Source of the DNA: an uncultured Prevotella sp.
GTDB taxonomy: Bacteria; Bacteroidota; Bacteroidia; Bacteroidales; Bacteroidaceae
Direction: 5' to 3'
Length of the DNA: 28,373 bases
NCBI GenBank assembly: GCA_900541335.1
Contig: UQJC01000025.1
Coordinates: 1-28,373 of the forward strand
A model generated the notes under the pieces. It was not told the DNA's origin. It did no database searches and worked only from the letters and a program-made list of their open reading frames with translations. Position 1 is the stretch's first letter. Each line of letters opens with the position of its first letter. Made by a program: the position numbers and the translations under genes. Below are positions 16,015 to 24,313 of this stretch, piece by piece.

Positions 16015-17235
16015 CTACCGGCCAATCGGTTGTACTTGACGACGCACCGCCTTATTGATTTCAACAAAAAGATAACGCGATTGATTTGTACGCACCTTCT
16101 GCTCTACACTCTTGTATTTTCGGTTGGCATACTCTTTGGACTTCTCAAAAGTCAGGTGCGACATTTCACTTTGACTCTTGGTATGAATGGTTGAATCAAG
16201 TTTTTCCTCGGGAAAATAATCATCAAGATTGACATCCCCAATCATAGTAGTTTCAAGAAAAGTCAGCTTCTTTCGCTTTTCGTCTGTATAGTAGCCCACA
16301 AACATATGTCCAGGAGTCTGTACAAGTACTGGGGTAATATTGATAGCCCGAAGCAACGAAGCGAAAAGCACACTGCCATCCACGCAATTGATTTGAGACG
16401 AATTGAGTGCATCTTCAAACGTACGCACGCGTTGCGCATAGACCATGTTACTCGACAAACTAGAATAGGACACCGAGCTATAACTGAATTTGCGTTTCTG
16501 CAGCGCATGCCAAAGCGCATACACCTGGCGGTCGACCGCCTTCTCTGTACCCGCTTGATAACCTAAGAATTTGCTGACAATACGCGTGTTGAGTGCTTCT
16601 CGAAGGATTTTGTCAATAAGCGGATTCTCTTCGTTGACATAGGCTGCATAAAACAGACGCGTACTCACAAACTTCGTGCGCTCGTTAGGCAATTGCTTTA
16701 CGTAGCCAATCAAACATTCATTGATACTGCGAACGGAGAATGTACGCACTTTTTGTCCCCAGTCTTTACCATCGACCTCCACATTTATAGCAACACTGAT
16801 GGGTTCAGCTTGTACATTGTTGCGCAACGCATCGTAATGCCAAAGAATATCAGGATAGATAATGTATTCCTTTCCCTTCTCAGGAAGTACAAAAGAAGAT
16901 ACAGAACGGGCAAAGAAGGGGGTTTCGGCCAATTCAATACGCACCACGGCATTCGAACGACTGGGTGTCAGCCTAATGGCAAGGCTTGCTTTGGGATTAC
17001 CCAAACAATTGCCTTCCATGGGTTCAATGATTTCAGCATTGGTTGTTGCCACAGAAAGAATAGCAGAGGGAAACAGATTTCCCCCCAGTTGATCAACTAT
17101 TTCGTAATCGTCAATGAAAGGACGACGAATAACCCAATAGGTTGTCGTACTGACTAAAGCGACCAATACAACAACAATGACCGATATCTTGCCTATCAGT
17201 TTCAAGCGTTGGTTACTCTTGTTTTTACCAAACAT
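16015..17235 (-). CDS. Membrane-anchored transglutaminase-like protein
   Basis: The 406-residue protein has one N-terminal membrane segment (about 14-36) after a positive head, so the rest should lie in the periplasm. The region 230-330 looks like a transglutaminase/papain-type core: C284 in INCVDGS followed by the helix VLFASLLRA, H310 in TPGHMFVGYY, and an acidic partner candidate E328 in FLETT. Many such bacterial proteins are proteases or amidases acting on protein or peptidoglycan cross-links; this one's substrate is unknown. Residues 45-170 form a beta-rich region, possibly immunoglobulin-like. It lies downstream of the rsfS-ftsH-cdsA operon but behind a terminator, and no TAnnTTTG box precedes it, so read-through may be its source of transcript. 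Confidence 0.75.
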   Translation of the reverse strand: MFGKNKSNQRLKLIGKISVIVVVLVALVSTTTYWVIRRPFIDDYEIVDQLGGNLFPSAILSVATTNAEIIEPMEGNCLGNPKASLAIRLTPSRSNAVVRIELAETPFFARSVSSFVLPEKGKEYIIYPDILWHYDALRNNVQAEPISVAINVEVDGKDWGQKVRTFSVRSINECLIGYVKQLPNERTKFVSTRLFYAAYVNEENPLIDKILREALNTRIVSKFLGYQAGTEKAVDRQVYALWHALQKRKFSYSSVSYSSLSSNMVYAQRVRTFEDALNSSQINCVDGSVLFASLLRAINITPVLVQTPGHMFVGYYTDEKRKKLTFLETTMIGDVNLDDYFPEEKLDSTIHTKSQSEMSHLTFEKSKEYANRKYKSVEQKVRTNQSRYLFVEINKAVRRQVQPIGR

Positions 17236-17244
17236 ACATCAGAA

Positions 17245-17290
17245 TGATTAAAAAAGAAGCGGAAAACTCCCAGACGGGTGCTTTCCGCTT
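17245..17290 (-). terminator. Intrinsic terminator after cdsA
   Basis: On the minus strand AAGCGGAAA (17290 to 17282) pairs with TTTCCGCTT (17265 to 17257). CCC/GGG pair inside the loop, and a run of CTTTTTT follows. It lies 27 nt after the cdsA stop and just upstream of the 17235 start codon. Confidence 0.85.
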
Positions 17291-17316
17291 ACTTATATCG
17301 TGTACATCGAATCTGG

Positions 17317-18165
17317 TTAGAATATACTTATCGTATAAAGATAAAGCACGGCTGCCGGAATGGCAAGAAGAGAGGAGTCAAAGCGGTCAAGCATTCCACC
17401 ATGTCCGGGCAATACGTTTCCACTATCCTTGATACCTAACTGGCGTTTGAAGAGACTCTCAATCAAATCGCCCCAAGTGCCAAATATGCAAACAGTCAGT
17501 CCTAAGCCTAACCATTGAACAAGTGTCAGCTGGGTCGGGAAGAATACGGAAAGTACCCAACCTACGACCAAACAGAGGAGACCGCCTCCAATACTTCCCA
17601 CCCAAGACTTATTGGGAGAAATGCGTTCGAAAAGCTTTGCAGGGAAGTACTTATGCAACATAGAACCGCAAAGGTAGGCACCCGAATCACTCGTCCACAG
17701 GAAGAAGAAGATGCTGAGCGGATAAATCGGCTCAAAGCGCACCGTATTGGTCAAGGCATCGTAGTGGAATGCCAATACATTGAGCAAGGCAAAAGCCAAA
17801 GCCACATAAACTTGGGAGGCAAAGGCATAGGCCCAGTTCTTCAACGGATCAGCCTTCTTCAAATAAAGCTCGCTCACCAGGAGATAAATGATGGAAACGA
17901 GATAAGGAATGAAGGCTTTGGACGGCACAAGGTCAGCACAATAACCGGCAAAGGCCAAGAAGAGATAAACCGCAGCCACCGTATTGATGAAACGGTTGAC
18001 CGAGGCACCTGCATAGCGGTTGACATTGGTGGAAAACTCCCACGTAGTCAATCCCGTAATGAGTGCAAACAGTCCGATAAAACTGATTGGCGAGAACCAA
18101 ATGGAACTGACCAACACGGCGACAAAGACAACACCTGTCAGACTGCGGACAATCAAATTATTCAT
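17317..18165 (-). CDS. cdsA: Phosphatidate cytidylyltransferase (CDP-diglyceride synthase)
   Basis: This integral membrane enzyme makes CDP-diacylglycerol from phosphatidate and CTP for all phospholipids. The 282-residue protein has about eight hydrophobic segments. Its C-terminal signature SLFKRQLGIKDSGN followed by LPGHGGMLDRFDS matches the CDS family pattern exactly. I chose ATG 18165 over an upstream in-frame Met at 18198: from 18165 it overlaps the ftsH stop by 8 nt (ATGAATAA), a typical translational coupling. Last gene of the rsfS-ftsH-cdsA operon, followed by an intrinsic terminator. Confidence 0.95.
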   Translation of the reverse strand: MNNLIVRSLTGVVFVAVLVSSIWFSPISFIGLFALITGLTTWEFSTNVNRYAGASVNRFINTVAAVYLFLAFAGYCADLVPSKAFIPYLVSIIYLLVSELYLKKADPLKNWAYAFASQVYVALAFALLNVLAFHYDALTNTVRFEPIYPLSIFFFLWTSDSGAYLCGSMLHKYFPAKLFERISPNKSWVGSIGGGLLCLVVGWVLSVFFPTQLTLVQWLGLGLTVCIFGTWGDLIESLFKRQLGIKDSGNVLPGHGGMLDRFDSSLLAIPAAVLYLYTISIF

Positions 18166-20236
18166 GCTTATCTTGTGTTGAGGGTTGTACATCTTCATTG
18201 CTTTCAGCCTCAGCTGTGTCTGTCACCACTGCGGCTTCCTGCTGCGTTTCAGCCTGCAATTTAGCTTCAGCCTCAAGCTTCTTGGTACGCTCTTCAGCCA
18301 GCTTCAAGGCTTCTTCCTCCATGAGAACATCCGTACGGCTCTTCCAAGGGCGGGCACCAAAGATACGTTCCACATCCTCGGTAAAGATGACCTCACGTTC
18401 GACGAGCAAATCAGCTAACTCGTTATGCTTTGCTGCATGTTCACGAAGCAAGGACTTCGCACGTTCGTACTGTTCGGAAATCATCCGCTTCACTTCGTTG
18501 TCAATCAGCTCAGCAGTCTTCTCGGAATAAGGCTTAGTAAAACCGGCCTCACCCTGTGAATTATAGTAGCAAACATTCGAGAGTTCATCGCTCATACCGA
18601 GGTAAGCTACCATGCCGTAGATGCGCTTCGTCGTACGCTCCAAGTCATTGAGAGCACCACTGGAAATGTGACCTAAGAAGACTTCTTCAGCCGCACGTCC
18701 ACCGAGCAAGGCACAAATTTCATCGAGCATTTGCTCCTTGGTCGTAATCGTACGTTCTTCAGGCAAGTACCACGCAGCACCGAGTGCCTGGCCACGCGGA
18801 ACGATGGTCACCTTGACCAACGGATTGGCATATTGCAAGAGCCAAGAAACAGAAGCATGACCTGCCTCGTGAATGGCAATGGCACGTTTTTCGTCCTCGG
18901 TCATCACCTTCGAGGTCTTTTCCAAACCGCCAATAATACGGTCAACCGCATCGAGGAAGTCTTGCTTACCGACTTCACTGCGGTTGTGACGGGCAGCAAT
19001 GAGCGCCGCCTCGTTACAAACATTGGCAATATCAGCTCCCGAGAAACCCGGAGTTTGGCGTGCCAACAACTCAATGTCGAGGCTGTTATCCAACTTCAGC
19101 GGAGCAAGGTGCACCTTGAAGATGGCCACACGTTCAGAAAGTTCGGGCAAGTCAACATGAATCTGTCGGTCGAAACGTCCGGCACGAAGCAAAGCATTGT
19201 CCAAGATTTCCACACGATTGGTAGCAGCCAAGACAATGACACCTGTATTCGTGCCAAAACCGTCCATTTCGGTCAGCAACTGGTTGAGCGTATTCTCACG
19301 CTCATCATTACCCCCCATGGAAGGATTCTTTCCACGCGCCCGACCGATGGCATCAATTTCATCGATAAAGATGATACAAGGAGCTTTCTCCTTAGCTTGT
19401 TGGAAAAGGTCACGCACACGGCTGGCACCGACACCGACAAACATTTCCACAAAGTCAGAACCTGCCATGGAGAAGAAGGGTACATCAGCTTCACCAGCCA
19501 CAGCCTTGGCAAGCAAGGTCTTACCTGTACCCGGAGGACCTACGAGCAGAGCTCCCTTAGGAATCTTACCACCCAGTTCGGTATATTTCTGCGGATTCTT
19601 GAGGAAGTCCACAATTTCGCGAATCTCCTGCTTGGCACCTTCCTGTCCAGCCACGTCCTTAAAGGTTACGTGAGTCGTGTTCTTTCCATTCTTGTCGAAC
19701 AGGCGTGCTTTACTTTTACCCACGCTGAAGACTCCGCCTCCACCGCCTCCACTCATGCGCTTCATCAAGAAGAACCAGAGGAATACGAGGAGAATGATGG
19801 GAAGAAAGCTGCTCAGCAGGCTGATGAAGAACTTATCGTTCTCTTCATACTTGACCGCTCCCTTGTAATGTTCATCGAGAAAGTTATTAACCGATTGTAC
19901 ATCGGGATATTTGGCAGTCACCGTGGGGGCTGTGCCCGTTTGGTCCGTTCCTGCCTTGAAGAGTTCACGAATGTTTTGCGGTTGCACCACAAAACGCACG
20001 TTGCCGTCCGTCTTGTTGACCACTACCTCTTTGGCATATCCCTTTTGCACATACGTGCGGAAGGAGGTGTAGTCCACTTCTTTGTCAATACCGCCTGCGC
20101 TACCCTGATTGCCCTGATAGAGCATCACGGCGAGTCCGACGATAATTGCCAAGTAGAGCCAACTGAGGTTGAACCCGGGCTTCTTCTTGTCGCCCGAGTC
20201 TTTACCGTTAGAAGGTAAATTGGGAAGTTTGGGCAT
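18158..20236 (-). CDS. ftsH: ATP-dependent zinc metalloprotease FtsH
   Basis: This inner-membrane AAA+ protease (a hexamer, by family knowledge) degrades damaged membrane proteins and regulatory proteins. Of its 692 residues, 24-40 and 137-158 are membrane segments around a periplasmic domain. A Gly run (163-168) follows, then the AAA module with Walker A GPPGTGKT (233-240), Walker B IIFIDE (288-293), the arginine-finger region RAGRFDRQ (351-358) and the zinc site HEAGH (456-460). The C-terminal tail is Glu/Ala-rich and probably coiled. The start MPKLP lies 27 nt after rsfS, and cdsA begins inside its end. Full length and intact. A 495-codon frame on the opposite strand is a shadow. Confidence 0.97.
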   Translation of the reverse strand: MPKLPNLPSNGKDSGDKKKPGFNLSWLYLAIIVGLAVMLYQGNQGSAGGIDKEVDYTSFRTYVQKGYAKEVVVNKTDGNVRFVVQPQNIRELFKAGTDQTGTAPTVTAKYPDVQSVNNFLDEHYKGAVKYEENDKFFISLLSSFLPIILLVFLWFFLMKRMSGGGGGGVFSVGKSKARLFDKNGKNTTHVTFKDVAGQEGAKQEIREIVDFLKNPQKYTELGGKIPKGALLVGPPGTGKTLLAKAVAGEADVPFFSMAGSDFVEMFVGVGASRVRDLFQQAKEKAPCIIFIDEIDAIGRARGKNPSMGGNDERENTLNQLLTEMDGFGTNTGVIVLAATNRVEILDNALLRAGRFDRQIHVDLPELSERVAIFKVHLAPLKLDNSLDIELLARQTPGFSGADIANVCNEAALIAARHNRSEVGKQDFLDAVDRIIGGLEKTSKVMTEDEKRAIAIHEAGHASVSWLLQYANPLVKVTIVPRGQALGAAWYLPEERTITTKEQMLDEICALLGGRAAEEVFLGHISSGALNDLERTTKRIYGMVAYLGMSDELSNVCYYNSQGEAGFTKPYSEKTAELIDNEVKRMISEQYERAKSLLREHAAKHNELADLLVEREVIFTEDVERIFGARPWKSRTDVLMEEEALKLAEERTKKLEAEAKLQAETQQEAAVVTDTAEAESNEDVQPSTQDKHE

Positions 20237-20263
20237 AATGAGTTTAGTGTGTTGGTTATAGAA

Positions 20264-20623
20264 TTAGTCAATGTCAGCCACCTGCGTGATCTGTGCATCG
20301 TTCCAGAGGTTCTCGATGTCGTAATGTTCACGTGCTTCAGGCAGGAGGATGTGTACCATCACCGTGCCATAATCCATCGCGATCCACTCTGCGTTGTCAC
20401 GTCCTGCAATACGTGCCGGCTTCTCGTGCAATTGCTTGCCGGTAAATTCCTCTACCGAGTCACAAATCGCATCGGTGTGTTGTGGGGCTGTACCCGTACA
20501 TATAACAAAATAAGTGCAGGGAGCAGTGAGGATATTGCTTAAGTCTACCGTCACAATGCTGCGACCTTTCTTTTCTTGAATTCCGTCGATGATTGAATTG
20601 ACTAATTGGAGTGTTTCTTCCAT
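20264..20623 (-). CDS. rsfS: Ribosome silencing factor RsfS (YbeB/Iojap family)
   Basis: The 119-residue protein binds ribosomal protein uL14 and blocks subunit joining when nutrients are scarce. The family core is visible: VDLSNILTAPCTYFVICTGTA, then the WIAMDYGTVMVHIL strand and the closing REHYDIENLWNDA helix. Length is typical. It is the first gene of the rsfS-ftsH-cdsA operon, 27 nt upstream of ftsH. A TAACTTTG -7 box lies on the minus strand at 20662-20669, giving a leader of about 30 nt. Confidence 0.95.
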   Translation of the reverse strand: MEETLQLVNSIIDGIQEKKGRSIVTVDLSNILTAPCTYFVICTGTAPQHTDAICDSVEEFTGKQLHEKPARIAGRDNAEWIAMDYGTVMVHILLPEAREHYDIENLWNDAQITQVADID

Positions 20624-20661
20624 GCTAATTTTGAATGGGTTACGTTATTTTTGTTGGCGTG

Positions 20662-20669
20662 CAAAGTTA
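20662..20669 (-). promoter_or_regulatory. -7 box of the rsfS-ftsH-cdsA operon
   Basis: The minus strand reads TAACTTTG (plus CAAAGTTA), an exact TAnnTTTG match, about 40 nt before the rsfS ATG. Its expected -33 region falls on the start of the opposing promoter. Confidence 0.6.
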
Positions 20670-20681
20670 GTAAAATCTTCG

Positions 20682-20689
20682 TACCTTTG
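20682..20689 (+). promoter_or_regulatory. -7 box of the LtaS-like gene
   Basis: TACCTTTG is an exact TAnnTTTG match, 20 nt before the ATG at 20709, so the leader is very short. Only 12 bp separate it from the divergent rsfS -7 box. Confidence 0.6.
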
Positions 20690-20708
20690 CCGCCTAAATC
20701 CTCAAACG

Positions 20709-22691
20709 ATGAAGTTTTTCCCCAAGGCTCTCAGCTATCTTCTCAGTGTCCATCTCCTTGCACTCGTATTCCTTTCGTTATTCCGACTCGTATTTTACTT
20801 CAGTGTCAAGTCAAGTATTCCCACCGAATACTTACAACAATCCCTCCCCGTTGCCAAGTCGTTCTTGATGGGCCTGTGGTTTGACAATGTCATTGCCTGC
20901 TACATCATGGCTCTCCCCTTGCTAGGAGTCGGACTAGCCGGCATCTTCCATTACGGACGTGCCTGGATATTTCGGGCACTCAACATTTGGTTCTGCGTGT
21001 TCTACACCTTGGTCTTTATGGCTTGTGCGGGCAACATCCCTTACTTTGCCTACTTCTCCAAGTTACTGAATGCCTCCATTTGGAACTGGGCTGAATATGG
21101 CACAACGACCTTGGGCATGATTTTCGGTGAAGCCTCCTATTATGCTTACATCGCCGCCTTCTTTATCAGTGCTACGACCTTTGCCACCCTACTCTACCTG
21201 CTGCGCACTCGCGTCTTTCGCTTGACCAGACAGGGATTAGCTCTGCTCATGCGGCCTCGTCCTACCTGGATACAACGCACGGGCTACTTTGTCGTCTTTG
21301 CTCTACTCGGCGGAGCTTGCTTCTTGGGCATTCGTGGACGCCTGGGGTACAACCCAATCAAAGTGAGTGCTGCTTATCATTCCACCAACACCGTGCTGAA
21401 CAACCTGGGAGTCAACCCTATGTTCAACCTTCTGACCAGCACACTGGACAACCTCCGCCCAGAAAACCAACAGCTTCACCTCATGGATGCCCAACAAGCA
21501 ATTGCCCGTAGCCAGCAATTGCTTGGCCGTACAGGCATAACGGGGATTTCTCCCATTGCACGACAGGTTAGGCCTGAAGGGGAACCGACCCGTCAGAATG
21601 TAGTTCTGGTCTTGATGGAATCGCTTTCAGCCAAACTCATGACGCGCTTTGGCAATCCGAAACAGTTGACTCCTGCACTCGACTCCCTTTACCAGCATTC
21701 GTTAAGCTTCAGCAATTGTTATTCGGCAGGGAACCATACCAACCACGGACTCTACGCTACGCTCTATTCCTTTCCCTCGATTCTGTTTCGTAACGCGATG
21801 AAGGGCACGGTCATTCCAACTTACTCTGGACTTCCCACGGTGTTACGTGAGCAGGGATATTCTACGCTCTTCTTCATGACGCATGAAAGCCAGTATGACA
21901 ATATGAACGCTTTCTTCCGCACCAACGGATATGAAGAAATCTACGCTCAAGAAAATTACCCGAAGAAGGAAGTGGTCAACCATTTCGGCGTGCCTGATGC
22001 ATACCTCTTCGAGTACGCACTTCCTGTACTCAACCGTCATGCAGCTTCGGGCAAACCCTTCTTTGCCACCCTGTTGACCATCAGCAACCACCCGCCCTAC
22101 GTCGTACCCAAGAAATACCAAGACGAAAACTTACTTCCTGAAGAACAAATCGTGCGTTATGCTGACGATTGCATTCGCCAATTCATGTCAGAGGTACGTC
22201 GTCAGCCTTGGGCTAAGAACACGCTCTTTGTCTTCCTTGGCGACCACGGCAAACTGGTGGGAACGGCTGACTGCGAACTGCCCGAAAGCTTTAACCACAT
22301 TCCCTTGTTCTTCCATGCTGACGGTTTGACTCCACGCGAGGTGAACCACTTTGCCGGACAAGTTGATGTGGCTCCGACCATCTTAGGACTCTTACGTATT
22401 CCTTACACGCAAAATAATTTTGGCATTGACCTGTTGAAGGAACGACGACCGGCAGCCTTTTATACCGCAGATAAAACCATTGCAGCCCGCGATTCGTCTC
22501 ATCTTTATGTATACAATGCCGAAACCACCCAAGAATATTGTTATCAGTTAGACAAGGAAACGTCACCTCGTCAGGTTCCCTTTACTCCTTGCTTTAAGCA
22601 ACTGAAACAATACGTTTTTCCCTTGTTGCAAACGGCTGAACAACTTGTACAAGAAGGCTTGACGGTAGATCATCCGCAAACTCAGCAATAG
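20709..22691 (+). CDS. LtaS/MdoB-type sulfatase-fold phosphotransferase, membrane-bound
   Basis: From ATG 20709 the protein has 660 residues. Upstream codons are open to 20589, but they would run across the promoter, so MKFFPK is the start. About five membrane segments occupy residues 8-215. The C-terminal domain from about 295 is alkaline-phosphatase/sulfatase-like: E303 in LMESLS, the nucleophile candidate T344 in GNHTNHG, and the metal site in FLGDHGK near 511, matching the Glu-Thr-Asp-His layout of LtaS. Such enzymes move phosphoglycerol or phosphoethanolamine from a phospholipid to a glycan or lipid outside the inner membrane. In a Gram-negative of this kind the acceptor could be an osmoregulated glycan or lipid A/LPS. 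Single gene with its own promoter and terminator. Confidence 0.88.
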   Translation: MKFFPKALSYLLSVHLLALVFLSLFRLVFYFSVKSSIPTEYLQQSLPVAKSFLMGLWFDNVIACYIMALPLLGVGLAGIFHYGRAWIFRALNIWFCVFYTLVFMACAGNIPYFAYFSKLLNASIWNWAEYGTTTLGMIFGEASYYAYIAAFFISATTFATLLYLLRTRVFRLTRQGLALLMRPRPTWIQRTGYFVVFALLGGACFLGIRGRLGYNPIKVSAAYHSTNTVLNNLGVNPMFNLLTSTLDNLRPENQQLHLMDAQQAIARSQQLLGRTGITGISPIARQVRPEGEPTRQNVVLVLMESLSAKLMTRFGNPKQLTPALDSLYQHSLSFSNCYSAGNHTNHGLYATLYSFPSILFRNAMKGTVIPTYSGLPTVLREQGYSTLFFMTHESQYDNMNAFFRTNGYEEIYAQENYPKKEVVNHFGVPDAYLFEYALPVLNRHAASGKPFFATLLTISNHPPYVVPKKYQDENLLPEEQIVRYADDCIRQFMSEVRRQPWAKNTLFVFLGDHGKLVGTADCELPESFNHIPLFFHADGLTPREVNHFAGQVDVAPTILGLLRIPYTQNNFGIDLLKERRPAAFYTADKTIAARDSSHLYVYNAETTQEYCYQLDKETSPRQVPFTPCFKQLKQYVFPLLQTAEQLVQEGLTVDHPQTQQ

Positions 22692-22723
22692 CAAGTTTTA
22701 GCAGACAAATATCCTTCTACTAC

Positions 22724-22766
22724 AAGAGGCTGTGTCGTATGAATGTGTACGACACAGCCTCTTTTA
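22724..22766. terminator. Bidirectional terminator, 16-bp perfect stem
   Basis: AAGAGGCTGTGTCGTA (22724-22739) pairs exactly with 22748-22763 around an 8-nt loop, followed by TT on the plus strand and preceded by A/T-rich sequence. It lies between the convergent genes ending at 22691 (+) and 22788 (-). Confidence 0.85.
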
Positions 22767-22787
22767 TCATCAAGGTAAACGGCACAC

Positions 22788-23324
22788 TCAAAGTGACTGT
22801 CCCATTTCGTAAGCTTCCTGCAATTTATGATGTCCAACTACACTAAGCGGTTCGGTTACACCACCACAGCATACCCTACCCGCAAATTGGCATTGAGGGA
22901 AACAGTCTATCCACCCCATCAATCCACTTTCTACACGGCTGAAGGTATCGGCTTCATCCTCTGCGGCAGTAGCCAGCAAATAGACTTCACGGAACATATA
23001 CTGAAATGCAAACAAAGCATTCATACGGTCGATAAGCACCTTCATCTGTCCGCTCATCCCGTAATAATACACGGGAGTAGCCCAACATATAACATCGGCT
23101 TTTTGGACTTTCTGCAACAGTGAATTGACATCATCGGCAATCACACATTTGCCCAATTTCTGACAGGCAAGACAGCCCTTACAGAATTCAATATGCTTGC
23201 CCGCCAATGAAATGTATTCCACTTCATGGCCTGCCGCCAATGCCCCCTGCACAAACTGCTTGGCAAGCATATCACTGTTTGACCCACCACGAAGGCTGGT
23301 CGAAATCACAACTACATTCTTCAT
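22788..23324 (-). CDS. NAD(P)H-dependent FMN reductase / flavodoxin-fold protein
   Basis: The 178-residue cytoplasmic oxidoreductase starts at ATG 23324 (MKNVVVIS); an ATG three codons upstream at 23333 is also possible. The phosphate-binding loop STSLRGGSNS is followed by the CKGCLACQKLGKCVIADD motif (about 48-65), the cysteine pattern of the NADPH-dependent FMN reductase / iron-sulfur-flavoprotein-like group. ATPVYYYGMSGQMKVLIDR forms the second flavin loop. The substrate (quinone, flavin or other electron acceptor) is unknown. It lies 89 nt after the AraC gene on the same strand with no terminator between, so it may belong to the dxs-araC unit. Confidence 0.88.
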   Translation of the reverse strand: MKNVVVISTSLRGGSNSDMLAKQFVQGALAAGHEVEYISLAGKHIEFCKGCLACQKLGKCVIADDVNSLLQKVQKADVICWATPVYYYGMSGQMKVLIDRMNALFAFQYMFREVYLLATAAEDEADTFSRVESGLMGWIDCFPQCQFAGRVCCGGVTEPLSVVGHHKLQEAYEMGQSL

Positions 23325-23422
23325 AACTTGCATTTACTGTTTCTTATTCTACACTTATTTCACAGAAGGCAATAGCTAACCCTCAGTCCTTCTATCAAGA
23401 AAGGCGATGCTATCGTGTTTAC

Positions 23423-24313
23423 CTATGCCATCTTGCGATACTGAGAAGGAGTCTGACCTGTATGGGCCTTAAAAAAGCGGACGAAATGCTGAGGATATTC
23501 GAATCCGAGCTGTTGGCTAACTGTCATTATGCTCAACTCAGTATCATCAAGTAACTGACGGGCTCTTTGGAGCAAACGGTCGTAAATAAAGTCCTTAGCC
23601 GTACGTCCAGTTTCGGTCTTGACCAATTCACCAAAATACTTGGGAGAATAACAACATTTCTCTGCGAAATAAGCAACCGAAGGCAAGCCTTCATGTACGG
23701 CCTGCTCCTCCAAGTACTGATTAAGCAAACTGGCAAACTGCCTGACTACAGTATGGTTAATCTCTTCCCGAGTGATAAACTGCCGGTCATAGAAGCGCAG
23801 ACAATGGTTTAACAACAACTCGATAGAACTCACAATGAGTTCACGAGAATGCTTGTCTATGGTATGCCGTAGTTCCTGCTGTATGAGGCCAAGGAGATTA
23901 CGGAAAATGCTTATTTCTGAGAATGAAAGGTGAAGTGCCTCGTTCGAAGTATAGTCAAAGAATTCGTAACGACTAATATTACGACCTAACGCGGTGCGGT
24001 GGAGCAAATCGGGATGGAATACAATAGCTGTCCACTTAGGCACAACTACCTCCGGATTAGGAACTACATGTACTGATTGCCCAGGTGCAAAACTGGTAAC
24101 AGTCATCTCATCAAAATCGTACGCTGTGCGGCCGTACGACAGTTTACATCCTTTATTCTCCTTCAAGAACAACGCATAAAGCCCATAGTGAAAAAGGCAC
24201 TCTTCTAACCGACAAGCCTTATCAAAGCGTACCACACTTACTAGCGGATGGAACGTTTCAAATCCGTGATATTCGTTGAATGACTGAACTGTTTGAAAGA
24301 ACACCTCTTTCAT
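23423..24313 (-). CDS. AraC-family transcriptional regulator
   Basis: The 296-residue protein has an N-terminal cupin-like sensing region (about 20-150) and a C-terminal AraC DNA-binding domain with two helix-turn-helix units (about 195-296): SVAYFAEKCCYSPKYFGELVK for the first, then SIMTVSQQLGFEYPQHFVRFFK and the family ending GQTPSQYRK. Its ATG overlaps the dxs stop by one base (TAATG), so translation is coupled. A direct repeat with 21-bp period upstream of dxs (26150-26180) is a plausible binding site, suggesting it controls its own operon. The effector is unknown. Confidence 0.92.
   Translation of the reverse strand: MKEVFFQTVQSFNEYHGFETFHPLVSVVRFDKACRLEECLFHYGLYALFLKENKGCKLSYGRTAYDFDEMTVTSFAPGQSVHVVPNPEVVVPKWTAIVFHPDLLHRTALGRNISRYEFFDYTSNEALHLSFSEISIFRNLLGLIQQELRHTIDKHSRELIVSSIELLLNHCLRFYDRQFITREEINHTVVRQFASLLNQYLEEQAVHEGLPSVAYFAEKCCYSPKYFGELVKTETGRTAKDFIYDRLLQRARQLLDDTELSIMTVSQQLGFEYPQHFVRFFKAHTGQTPSQYRKMA

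Noticed and set aside
18731..20218. 495-codon open frame on the plus strand
   Set aside because: It is antisense to ftsH, whose motifs are complete; the frame has no recognisable domain and is a codon-composition shadow.
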